A DNA stretch of 14,178 nucleotides from Apiotrichum sp. Y4204 (Eukaryota; Basidiomycota; Tremellomycetes; Trichosporonales; Trichosporonaceae). Where the stretch lies: contig JAMYHL010000173.1 of the NCBI GenBank assembly GCA_025531455.1, forward strand, positions 1 through 14,178. The letters are read 5' to 3'. The notes below the pieces were generated by a model that was given only the letters and a program-made list of their open reading frames with translations, did not search any database and was not told where the DNA came from. The translations under genes and the position numbers were made by a program. Below, piece after piece: positions 1-8,757 of this stretch (its first letter is position 1; each line of letters begins with the position of its first letter).

Positions 1-1749
1 TACGTTCTCTATGGCTCCAACTCGGGCTCTTGCGAGGGTCTCGCCAACGAGATCGCATCCGAGGGATCCGCGAAGGGTTTCGCCGTCACCTTGTCCGACC
101 TTGACAGTATTGCTGGCGGAGGCTCGCTTCCCACCGACGGTCCCGTCGTTATCTGCACGGCAAGCTACGAGGGTAAGCCCACGGACAACGCCCGTATGTT
201 CGTTGGCGCAATTGATCACTCGGAGAAAAAGGACCTCGCCAAGGGCGTCAAGTATTGTGTCATGGGCGCGGGACACCACGACTGGGCGACCACGTTCCAC
301 CGGATCCCGACTCTGATCGACAAGAAGCTTGCCGAGCTCGGAGGCGAGCGCTTCATGCCCCTCCACAAGGCAGACGCCGGCGGCGACATGGTTGGTGACA
401 TGGACGCCTTCAAGCAGGATCTCTGGGAGCACTTTGGGGCCTCATCCCCTTCCACCACAACCGGTTCTGCCCCGCCGGTCAAGAAGCAGGGAGGCGAGGG
501 CAAGCCGTCTATTCCCGTCCGTGTCCTCCCTCGCACTGCCAACCCCGCTGCTGAGCGCATCTCGGCCGGTATTGATGGCATTGGAAAGGTCATTGCGGAA
601 GAAGTCCTGGTCACCGTCACCGACGAGCGTCCCCAGATGAACTCGATCACAATCGATCTTCCAAAGGATCAAACGTACCGTGCGGGTGATTACCTCGCTG
701 TTCTTGCCAAGAACCCGCCTAGTGCTGTCGAGCGCTGCCTCTCCCACTTTGGCATCAAGCCCGACGACCGCGTTGTCCTTAACATTCCCGGTTCGTCCTT
801 CCTGCCCAACGAGACTCCGGTTGCCGCGTCGTCGGTTGTCGGCGAGTACGTCGAACTTGGGCAGCCCGTATCGAAGCGCATCATCCCGAAGCTCGTCGAC
901 ATGTGCAAGGACGGTAAGGACAAGGAAGCCCTCAAGGCTCTTGAGGAGAACTACCAGGCAGAGATTCTCGACAAGCGCGTCTCCCTCCTCGACCTCCTCG
1001 AGCGGTTCAAGAGCTGCGACGCACCCTTCGACTTTTTCCTCGCCAATCTTCCCAAGATGAAGATCCGCCAGTACAGCATCTCGTCCTCTCCCCTGGCCAA
1101 CCCCGAGCAGGTCGTGCTCACCTACACTGTGCACACCGTGCCCGACCCCAAGGGTGGCAAGCCTATCCCCGCCGGTGTGGCATCCAACTACCTTGCGTTC
1201 CTCGAAGCTGGGGACAGCCTCTTCTGCTCGGTCAAGTCGTCGTCCGAGTTCCACCTCCCGCAAGACCCCGCCAAACCCGTCGTCATGTTTGCTGCCGGTT
1301 CCGGTTTCGCCCCCTTCCGCGGCTTCATCCAGGAGCGCGCTCTGCAGAAGGAGGCAGGACGTACGGTTGGTCCCACTGTCCTCTATTACGGCTGCCGCAC
1401 AGTGGACGAGATCGTGCACCAGGATGATCTGCGCAAGTGGGTCGAGGCCAGTGTGCTCGATCTCCGCCCCGTGCTCTCTCGCTCCAAGGCCACCGAGGCT
1501 TGTGACGAGAAGCTGGTCCCGGGGTGCAAGTACGTCCAGCACCGTGTGTGGGAGGAGCGCGAGTTCATTAATGAACTCTTCACAGCTGGTGCCCTGTTCT
1601 ACACATGTGGGTCCGGGGCGAAGCTCGGAGCCGACCTGAAGAAGACTCTCATTGAGATTATCAAAGAGGAAATCCCGTCCGACGAGGACGCCGTCGAGGT
1701 GTACGAGACGCTTGCCAAGGACAGGTACAGGACTGATGTGTTCCTGTAA
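1..1749 (+). CDS. CYP505-like self-sufficient P450, reductase part (5' partial)
   Basis: The reading frame is open from base 1 to the TAA at 1747-1749, giving 582 residues and no intron; the start and the haem domain lie left of the window. Residues 1-145 are a flavodoxin-type FMN domain: YGSNSGSCEGLA phosphate loop, TASYEGKPTDNA, and GAGHHDWATTFHRIP. After a Ser/Pro/Lys linker (about 146-170) come the FAD domain, with RQYSISSSP as flavin-binding motif, and the NADPH domain, with GSGFAPFRGFIQER and YTCGSG. The end, RYRTDVFL, puts Phe where an aromatic residue shields the flavin in this family. GAGHHDWATTFHRIP and KADAGGDMVGD resemble fused P450s (CYP102/CYP505), not stand-alone CPR. Known members transfer NADPH electrons through FAD and FMN to their own haem and hydroxylate fatty acids near the omega end. 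Substrate here is unknown. A stand-alone CPR is the alternative but fits less well, because the FMN domain runs straight off the edge with no membrane anchor seen. Confidence 0.9.
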   Translation, partial: YVLYGSNSGSCEGLANEIASEGSAKGFAVTLSDLDSIAGGGSLPTDGPVVICTASYEGKPTDNARMFVGAIDHSEKKDLAKGVKYCVMGAGHHDWATTFHRIPTLIDKKLAELGGERFMPLHKADAGGDMVGDMDAFKQDLWEHFGASSPSTTTGSAPPVKKQGGEGKPSIPVRVLPRTANPAAERISAGIDGIGKVIAEEVLVTVTDERPQMNSITIDLPKDQTYRAGDYLAVLAKNPPSAVERCLSHFGIKPDDRVVLNIPGSSFLPNETPVAASSVVGEYVELGQPVSKRIIPKLVDMCKDGKDKEALKALEENYQAEILDKRVSLLDLLERFKSCDAPFDFFLANLPKMKIRQYSISSSPLANPEQVVLTYTVHTVPDPKGGKPIPAGVASNYLAFLEAGDSLFCSVKSSSEFHLPQDPAKPVVMFAAGSGFAPFRGFIQERALQKEAGRTVGPTVLYYGCRTVDEIVHQDDLRKWVEASVLDLRPVLSRSKATEACDEKLVPGCKYVQHRVWEEREFINELFTAGALFYTCGSGAKLGADLKKTLIEIIKEEIPSDEDAVEVYETLAKDRYRTDVFL

Positions 1750-2183
1750 GTGCGAGACCTTGCAAAATCGGTTTTGAGCCGTTGGTATGTAGCGAAGTAT
1801 GTAGTCAAAACGCTGTACGCAGCATCAATGGATGATATTTTCAATGCAAACTCGAGGGACTGCGTAGTTGAGAAGCTATCAGTTGAAGTGAAGGAGTGGT
1901 ACGACAAGTGTAGCAGCCTCTGAATTGACCATGTCCATCAGTTCGCCGTCAGTGCGATTTCAGGAAGGATGACAAGGTTTCCCCCGATAAGGTGGGTTAA
2001 CAGCAACATGCGCTATGGTGATATGATGTCTATAATGCACCGCCCAAGGTGCGGGGTTCAGAATCTGCACTGCCAATGAGACGGGATCGAAATCGGTGTC
2101 TGTCAGATTCGGGCAGATTGCGATCTGGCAACGGTTGTGAGTGGGCAGGTTGGCGATAATGGTCTACTTTGGTCGGGAATGAT
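1750..2183. other. Convergent 3' intergenic region
   Basis: These 434 bases lie between two converging genes and should hold both 3' untranslated regions and polyadenylation signals. I see no open frame with coding character. An imperfect direct repeat lies at its right end: AATGGTCTACTTTGG at 2158-2172 and AATGATCTACTTTTGG from 2178, the second copy running into the RRP46 stop codon. Confidence 0.6.
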
Positions 2184-3103
2184 CTACTTTTGGCGCTGCT
2201 GGTAATACTTTGTGAGCTCGTCCTTGACAAAGTCGTATATCTCTACTGCTGCAGGCTTGGAGATCCGCGTTGCCTCCTCGAACTGCATGTCAGTCTTGAA
2301 CGACTGGGTGTTCAGCGGTCAAGATACCCACCTCTGCCCGCGTAAACTGGCCCTCGGCGGCGGTCCACACAATCTCTCCCTCGAGTTCTCCCTCGTCGCG
2401 CATTTCTCCCACGACTGCCGAAATACCCGTCCCAAATGCCCACGCAAACGCGAACCGCGCCGTCGCGTTCTCCTCCTCCTCCGCTGTCGGGTCGAGCACC
2501 CATTCCCCTTCGAGCCGCACGAGCGAGATGGCAAGCGGCACAGCGCGAAGGCCAATGCTCCCGGCATGAAGAGCGGCAAGAGTGGCCGAGTTGATGGCGG
2601 CCGCACGTGCTGCAATTACTCCACCCGGGAGGCGTGACTCGGCGGGCGGGAACTGCGCCGGTGGCCAGGTGGGATCCGCCTCGAGCAGGTTTCGTGGCGT
2701 GACTGCCGCGAGGGGCGAGAGAGTCTGAACAACGATTTGACACAGTGACCGCGGAACGGAGGAGAGGTTGAGAACCGAGGAGAAGACCTCGTCAAGGACC
2801 GACTCGAGTGCGCGTGACGGCACACCACCGACGCCCTCGAGCGGGCGATGCACGACCTCGAGTGTCGAGGACGACACCTGCTCTTCCCGCAGGCGCACTT
2901 CGATTGGGCCAGTAAACGACGTAAGAACAATGATTGGGCCTGAGATTAGTATAATGAAGCTAAGGAATGTGCAGGCCTTCGTGATCAACGCGACCGGTAC
3001 GCGTACGCTCAATGTGTTGCCACAGTTCAAGTCACTGTTACTCACCAAATCCGAAACGCCCCGACCCATCTGCGCGGTCAAGCTCGCCTACACTTGCGCT
3101 CAT
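2184..3103 (-). CDS. RRP46: Exosome core subunit Rrp46 (RNase PH fold), 3 exons
   Basis: Exons are 3103-3046, 2939-2332 and 2282-2184. Introns are 3045-2940 (GTGAGT donor, TACTAAT before the AG) and 2331-2283 (GTGGGT donor, CTGAC branch site). Splicing gives an uninterrupted 254-residue frame, close to the family size. Exon 1 encodes the family opening RADGSGRFGFG; the junction restores GPIIVLTSFTGPIEV, matching the 'gets its own substrate strand' start of RNase PH folds. Other marks are STLEVVHRP (44-52), WVLDPTAEEEENATA (166-180) and WTAAEGQF (211-218). Residues about 97-123 are a Pro-rich insertion between conserved strands. Rrp46 is a ring subunit of the nuclear and cytoplasmic RNA exosome; in eukaryotes the ring is generally non-catalytic and threads RNA to Rrp44/Rrp6. 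The ATG at 3103 is chosen because it starts directly before the conserved motif. The last 32 residues come from exon 3 and end KYYQQRQK. Confidence 0.92.
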
Positions 3104-3330
3104 GGCGCGAATCTCGTCGTTTCTCCGTCCGTCGGCGCGCATCGTGTAATTATAGAGATGGTAGTCGGTGTCTGATGAGCTATCATCCGCATCCAACAGG
3201 TTTTGCTCTTCTCAAAAGTCGAGCAAGAGGTCCGTTGACGTTGGTGGAGGGGCAATATCCGAGTGATAATGGCAGCCCGCATACGCCACGCAGGCACTTT
3301 ATCACACGTCATTATACACCTGTGTGGTAC

Positions 3331-3338
3331 GCACGTGC
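3331..3338. promoter_or_regulatory. E-box-type palindrome GCACGTGC
   Basis: The CACGTG core is bound by basic helix-loop-helix proteins such as Cbf1 or Pho4 in yeasts. It is 228 bases upstream of the RRP46 ATG and 31 bases from the CRE-like site. Only the motif is visible. Confidence 0.3.
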
Positions 3339-3368
3339 TGCGTTGTTGTGAATGATCCATGATCCATA

Positions 3369-3376
3369 TGACGTCA
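3369..3376. promoter_or_regulatory. Perfect CRE-like palindrome TGACGTCA
   Basis: The 8-base palindrome is the consensus for bZIP proteins of the ATF/CREB class. It lies 266 bases upstream of the RRP46 ATG. The motif is seen; binding is inferred. Confidence 0.35.
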
Positions 3377-3650
3377 TGTTAATCATCGCAGCCCAAATCC
3401 TCGCCTAGGCCTGGCCTGTGATGGCAATCGGCCTTGATGCATGATGTTGCAGTATGCAGTTGGTATAGTAGGAAGTTTTACGATGGGCCATCTCAGAGTC
3501 TCTATACTCTGAGTGTCACATGTCCACCAGTATGCATGTACCAATTGCATTCGTTCATTTCATGTCTACAGCTATTCCTTTCTCTTTTCCATTTAGTTCT
3601 CAAGTGCGGGCTAGAATATGTGCGCTACACGGGTCCCGTCTTCGCGGTAT

Positions 3651-6144
3651 TTACATCATCTCGACATAGGCCGCTGGGAACAGACCGGTGTGGCCGTTAA
3701 CGGTTCCCTGCCACCAGTCATCGTCAATGCTGGTATCAACGTCGGTGATCTCGTCGCCCTCGGCGAAAGTGATCTCGTTGTCCTCCTGAGCCTCATAGTC
3801 GTACAGGGCACGAGCAGTCGGTGTGGCAACGGCTGCAGGGCCAGGAGGGGGAGGAGGGGGAGGGGGTGGAGGAGGAGGAGGGGGCGCAACCTCCGGTTCA
3901 GGCTCTGGCTCAGGCTCAGGCTGGTCCGCCTGTCCGCTGGCACCACCCTCCATCATCTCCACGTAGTCGGCGGGGAAGAGACCCGTTTGCCCGTTGACCG
4001 TGCCTTGCCACCACGCGTCGTCGATAGACGTGTCGATAGCGGTGATAACGTCTCCTTCAGCAAACGAGAGCTCGTTGTCCTCCTGAGCCTCGTAGTCGTA
4101 CATAGCGCGTGCAGAGGGAGTTGCGGTAGCCGTAGGTTGAGCGGCAGGAGGAGGGGGCGGAGGTGGCGGGGGCGGAGGCGGGGCCGCAGCAGCTGCCGCG
4201 GCTGCCGCAGCTGCACCAATACCAAGAGCGGCTCCGCCAGGGACTGCCGCGCCAGCACCTGGGCGGGTTGTCGAAGGAACAGGAGGCGCCGCAGCAGGGG
4301 ACGGTTCAGCCGCAGGAGGAGGAGGCGGGGGCGGGGGCGGCGGAGGCGGGGGTGGGGGAGGAGCCGCCGTCTCGTTCAGCGTGAGATCCTGCTTCAAGCG
4401 GCTTAGTTCGTCGACCTTTTACGTTAGTAGAAGACCTGCGGATATGACTCACGGGATCAGCAGCCGGTGGGGGAGGAGGGGGAGGAGGCGGCGGCGGCGG
4501 CGGCGGTGAAGCCGCTGTAGCAGGGGCCGCACCCGGACGGGCTGGCATGGGCGGAGCGCGAGGAGCGGAGGGGGCATCCCAGTCATCGCCTTCGTCCTCA
4601 TCTTCAGAGTCCGCCGGGCGAGGAGGAATCGTGCGGCTGGTAGCCGGCACAGGAGGGGCAGCTGGTGCAGGAGGAGGCGAAGGAGGAGTGAATGCTGGAC
4701 GCGATGCCGGAAGAGGTGGGGCAGGAGGAGGAGACGGGCTCCTGGCAGCCGGCGCTGGCGGGACACGAGCGGGCGGAGGAACCGCTGCTGCCGACCCAAA
4801 GGAAGGACGCTTGAAAGTGTCTGTTGGCTTGGCTGCTTTAAAGGTCAGCTTGAACAGAGAACACAGACATACCACTAGCAATGGCCGCAGCACTTCGGGC
4901 CTCCTCCTCCTCGCGCTGACGTTGAGCCTCCGCTTGGCGCTCAGCCCAGGTGAGCTTCTTTCCGCCGCTAGGAGCGGGCGCCGAGACCGCGGCAGGTTTA
5001 TTGAAGGCAGCCATACGGTCCTTGATGCTAACAGGGGCTGAGGTCTCCTCCTCGTCATCCGACTTGTTTTGCATGCCGGCGGGGTTCCATCGGTTTCCAA
5101 GCTTTCCAGGTTTGGCCAACTTCACGGGTTCATAATTGGTGCCAACCGGAGCAATGCGGTCCTCATAAGCTGGTTTGGAAGTGTCCTGGGGTGCCGGCGT
5201 AGACGCAGATACAACCTCAGGACGCGACGGCATGACGGGAGGAGTGGGGCGCGCAGGCATGGCGGGCGCCTTGGGAGGAGAAGAGGCCTTGGGAGGCGAC
5301 GCCGCCCGCGGCGCATTGAACATGGGCCGAGGGGCGGCAGGTGGAGGCGGGGCCGCCGAGACAGGAGGCGTTGGACGGTTGAACGTGGACACCGGGGGCG
5401 GAGTGGGAACGGAAACCGGCTGTAGTTAGCGCTCTGCGGACAGCACCGCTGGTGGTGGCATCATCGCTCACCTTGCCCTGGGAACCACCTAAGCCTTGGG
5501 AAGGACGGAACGATGGGACGACAGGCTTCGCAGCCGCAGGGCGTGGGGGTGCTGGGGCCGACGAAGAGTACTTTGATCCAGACGACTCTTGCAAGCGTTT
5601 GTGGATATGCTCGGGAGTGACATCAAGCTGCTGTTAGAAGGAACTCGGGGGCAGATTTGCGACCGATCCCACACTCACCTCATTACGGGCTTGAATAACA
5701 AGGTGCGCATCCTTGAGAAACTTGGATTGGACTTGGGACTGATTCGAGTCTGTTGTCAGGTCAAGTATCGTTTCCGACACTCACGGAACAAGCCCTTGCG
5801 GAACTCGGGAACGCCCTCGCCGCACCACGCAATCATGACGAAACGGTTCAGCGAGCGCTGCTGTAAGCTTCCGCCATGGAGTACAAACTCACGCTAGGAT
5901 CCTCGACGCGGGCAAACGCATACTGGATACTGGCTGTCAGTAATAATGCCACAGTGATTCCATGTTGATGCCCTCACCGACCGTCCATGAACTCTTCTTG
6001 AAGGTCATCGAGGCCGTTACCGGTGGCCTGGACCTTGAGCTCATTGCCCGACTGATTGAAGAGGGCCCAATCATAGTCGGACGAGCCATTGATGAGGGCT
6101 TGGTACGTCGGCTGAAGGTCTGGCTCTGCAAATGAGACCGACAT
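3651..6144 (-). CDS. ABP1: Actin-binding protein Abp1 (ADF-H plus two SH3), 8 exons
   Basis: Exons: 6144-5978, 5929-5893, 5860-5785, 5749-5679, 5630-5472, 5419-4873, 4835-4453 and 4415-3651; the seven introns are 32-106 nt or less and all junctions keep frame, giving about 734 residues. Residues 1-135 are an ADF-H (cofilin-like) actin-binding domain with SSDYDWALFN, RIQYAFARVEDPS, FVMIAWCGEGVPEFRKG and AHLVIQARNE. Residues 171-352 are Pro/Ala-rich with KKLTWAERQAEAQRQREEEE, a charged helix known in Abp1. Acidic SEDEDEGDDWD (429-439) resembles the Arp2/3-binding acidic motif. Proline runs of 14, 16, 12 and 14 residues follow. SH3 domains occupy 582-635 and 681-734, both with ALYDY/AMYDY, WWQGTVNG and GLFPA; the second ends at the stop. 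Abp1 links cortical actin patches, Arp2/3 and endocytic partners. Three acceptors are tandem NAGNAG, so single-residue variants are possible. Start: the ATG at 6144 opens the ADF-H domain directly. Confidence 0.93.
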
Positions 6145-6406
6145 TGCAGCGGATGGATGGGATGGATGGAATAGAGAGAAGAGAGTGGATGGGGATGAGA
6201 GGGTTGGAGAACAAGAGCAGCTTCAGCTGGCCACGGTGGAGGGGCTCTCGAGCTCTCTGGGTGCGCTGCGTAGTGTACAGCTGGGTGCGCCCTGCGGCTG
6301 TGCCCCCCGCAGCAACCGATCAGCCAGCCGATCCCGATCAACTGGCCCACAACTGGTACCAGGCCACCAGGCCAAGAGCTCCAGAGGCCAGAGGAATGCA
6401 ATGAGT

Positions 6407-6420
6407 CACACTGCAGTGTG
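6407..6420. repeat. 14-base perfect palindrome
   Basis: CACACTGCAGTGTG reads the same on both strands with no spacer. It could be a dimeric protein site in the divergent promoter. No known fungal factor is recognised. Confidence 0.5.
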
Positions 6421-6602
6421 GTGTAATTACCAGGATGCTAGAGCAATGACGTGACTCCTCTTCCCTTTCAAAGGTGTTTACATAATTTAAAGCTACCTCA
6501 TCGATCATCATACCGCACGACATGTGGTGGTGTACCATGCACCAACCACACGAGAAGCACACCCGGCACTGGCGCACTGGCCACTGGGAGATCCAGGGTG
6601 TC

Positions 6603-6634
6603 AGCGCGCCAGCGCGCCAGCGTGCTAGCGCATT
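6603..6634. repeat. Four-copy octamer array (AGCGCGCC type)
   Basis: Units are AGCGCGCC, AGCGCGCC, AGCGTGCT and AGCGCATT, head to tail with no spacer. The first two are identical and the others diverge at their 3' ends. The array ends 16 bases before the heat-shock-like site in the CDC37 promoter. Confidence 0.6.
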
Positions 6635-6650
6635 CGCCTCAATGACGCGC

Positions 6651-6663
6651 TTCTCGAGAGTTC
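6651..6663. promoter_or_regulatory. Heat-shock-element-like site
   Basis: The pattern TTC-2-GAG-2-TTC has correct 5-base phasing for three alternating Hsf1 pentamers, with one mismatch (GAG for GAA) in the middle unit. It sits 188 bases upstream of the CDC37 ATG. Hsp90 co-chaperone genes are known Hsf1 targets in fungi, which makes the assignment plausible. Confidence 0.4.
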
Positions 6664-6850
6664 CACAATCCTCCTGGCCACCTGGCTGTGGTCGTCTGGT
6701 CGATCTGGACCCCATGGACCCCCCCTCCACAAGTCTCTCGCTCTAGCAAACCAACAACAATCGTACCAGCACTTATATCATCAAGAAAGTCTCTTATAAG
6801 GCATTCCTGGAGAGCAACTTCGAGATCAGCACAAACCAACCCCTATCAAC

Positions 6851-8596
6851 ATGCCGCTCAACTACTCCAAGTGGGACAATCTCGAGGTAAGCGTCAATGT
6901 CGGGGACGAACAACCTGCAGACTGCCTCGGTGGTTGGTACGGAAGACTGTCAACAACGGTCTCATACTGCCCTCCACACACACTCTCTCTCCCTCCCTCT
7001 CACAGAAGTATTCCAAAGCATTGTCCTAACAGATAGCTCTCCGACGACAGCGACATTGAAACGCACCCTAATGTCGACAAGGCATCCATGATCCGCTGGA
7101 AGCAGCGCGACATTCACGAGAAACGCGAGCAGCGCAAACTTCTGATTGCCAAGCTCAAGTCTGAGCTGGATCTGAACAACGTTTTGCGCCCACGCATCGA
7201 ATCGGTCATCAATGGTGTTGAGGAGAAGGGCGTGGATCATTACCGCGCTGTCCAGCGGCGTATAAAGGAGCAGCCTTCTCCCGAGAAGCCTGCTACCACT
7301 GCTCCTAACCAGCCAACCTACGACATGATGATTGGACAGCTCCTCGGCGACCTGTGGCGCGAGGCAGCGTGGCTTGTCGACGGAGACGCCAAGGTCGTTG
7401 ACGGTACTGTGCTCATCAACGGCAAGAAGGTTGATGAGAAGAGTGGCGAACCAGACTGGTCAAAAGAGGCGACGATCCCGGAGGCAAAGCGCGAGATGAT
7501 GGCACAGGCACTGGTTGAGCGTCTCAAGTATCACTACCAGCTGCTCTTTACGCGTGACGACGAGGTTCGCAAGGAGATCACAAAGGAGGAGGCCGAGCAG
7601 AACCGCAAAATCACTTCGGAAGGCCTGCACGAAGGATTCAGCAGCAGCAGTCTTAGCAAGGGGGCTCCATCACCACTCGAGAAGCCCAAGCCCAAGCCCG
7701 CCCAGCAGAAGGGAACCGTTGAGGAGATTGAAGTCCTGAACCCGGGAGCTGTAAGTCTGCCTTAGAATGGCTCAACAGTATCAGCGTACTGACTGGAAAC
7801 AGAGCTCAAAGCCGAAGCCAGCCGCAGAGGCCAACGATGACAGCGAAGACGAGGATGATATTCCTTCTCTGTCGCCCTCCGGCCGCGCGTTCGCCAATCT
7901 GCCTCTTGGGGACTGGGAGAAGATTTATGCGTTTATCCAGAAGGACTCGTCGATCCTCTCTGAGGCGTCTCACGATGCCCTGCTTCTGGAGGCGTTTGCC
8001 GCGGAGCGTAGGGGTAACAAGGCACTGGCGCGGCGTTGTATTCACCAGTCCTTGATCATCAAGTACTGCCGTGAACTCGGCAGCGATGGAGTCGGTCTTT
8101 TCTTCCAGAAGTGAGTGTGCCCAGCGGAACTCCACCTCTAACCACCAGGATGATTACGAAGAACCCCAAGTCTATCACGATGTTCAACGAGGACTTTGCG
8201 CGCACGTATGCGCACGTTGAGCGGCGGTCAAAGGAGCTTGCAGCAGAGGCCGAGGAGGAGCGGGAGCAGATTCAGCTGGTGGCCGAGGACCCGAACATGA
8301 AGATCGGCTTCAACCTTCCCGATGGCCCGCCGCCCGCCGACCTTCGTATTGAGGGCGAGGGTGCGGACCAGCTCGACATGGAGCAGGTCCGTGCATTCCT
8401 GCAGCGCAAGTGGGAGATATTCGAGGCATTCCCTGCCAACCTGAAAACGGCCCTCCGCACTGAAAAGCTTGACGAGGTCAACAAGGTTCTCGGAAAGATG
8501 AAGGTTCCCGAGGCGGAGAAGGTAGTCGAGCTTCTCCAGGAAGGAGGGATGCTCTCGTTCTCCGAGGAAGGGGTGCGGGACATGACGAGCAAGTAG
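6851..8596 (+). CDS. CDC37: Hsp90 co-chaperone Cdc37, 4 exons
   Basis: Exons are 6851-6886, 7037-7750, 7803-8110 and 8149-8596; introns are 150, 52 and 38 nt with GTAAGC, GTAAGT and GTGAGT donors. The product is 501 residues, usual for fungal Cdc37. Exon 1 encodes MPLNYSKWDNLE, and the exon 2 join gives ELSDDSDIETHPNVDK, the family N-terminus that packs on client kinases. Ser14 and Ser17 in the SDDSD motif match the casein kinase 2 sites of yeast Cdc37. MIRWKQRDIHEKREQRK starts the long N-terminal coiled coil. Residues from about 275 (NLPLGDWEKIYAFIQKD, RRCIHQSLIIKYCRELG) match the helical Hsp90-binding middle domain, and the C-terminal domain ends GVRDMTSK. Cdc37 arrests the Hsp90 ATPase and delivers kinases to it in the cytosol. 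In intron 1 an earlier AG (7031-7032) would shift frame, so the ATAG at 7033-7036 is chosen because it restores LSDDSD. The ATG context TCAACATG is favourable. Confidence 0.95.
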
Positions 8597-8757
8597 ATGT
8601 GCAGTAGTTTTTGTGACATATCATGGCATCCAATGTTCAATGTACGATGGCGTCGGGGACAATGTGACTGTGAAACGTCGAGGTTGCCTTTGTGATTTAT
8701 GGAACTTCGATAACAGCCAACCTCGTATCGGCTTCCTGGTATGGTAGCAGTATGACA

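Larger units (their letters stand above)
3104..3650 (-). promoter_or_regulatory. RRP46 upstream region and ABP1 3' end
   Basis: These 547 bases separate two genes read on the minus strand, so the right part should be ABP1 3' UTR and the left part the RRP46 promoter. No coding frame is convincing. Two palindromic transcription-factor-like sites stand out: GCACGTGC at 3331-3338 (E-box core CACGTG) and TGACGTCA at 3369-3376 (perfect ATF/CREB site). Between them ATGATCC occurs twice in a row (3352-3365). Function of these sites is inferred from motif identity only. Confidence 0.45.
6145..6850. promoter_or_regulatory. Divergent promoter region between ABP1 and CDC37
   Basis: This 706-base region drives two genes in opposite directions. 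On the ABP1 side a GGATGGATGG-type repeat (6151-6192) would be a CCATCC-rich leader in the ABP1 transcript. The centre holds a 14-base perfect palindrome (6407-6420), and the CDC37 side has three CACTGG copies (6567-6588), a four-copy octamer array (6603-6634), a heat-shock-element-like site (6651-6663) and TATA-like TTATATC (6773-6779) and TATAAG (6795-6800). No coding frame in the region is convincing. Confidence 0.6.

Noticed and set aside
442..1542. 366-codon open frame antisense to the P450 reductase
   Set aside because: It lies wholly against a clear, motif-rich gene. GC-rich codon bias commonly leaves such antisense frames open, and no family features are seen.
2212..2637. Plus-strand 141-codon frame
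   Set aside because: It is antisense to RRP46 exon 2 and exon 3, which have clear family motifs.
3618..4406. Plus-strand 262-codon frame rich in Arg and Gly
   Set aside because: It is the complement of ABP1 poly-Pro and SH3 codons; the Arg/Gly runs are shadows of Pro codons.
4547..5041. Plus-strand Gly/Ala/Ser-rich frame of 164 codons
   Set aside because: It is antisense to the ABP1 Pro/Ala-rich region and has no independent signal.
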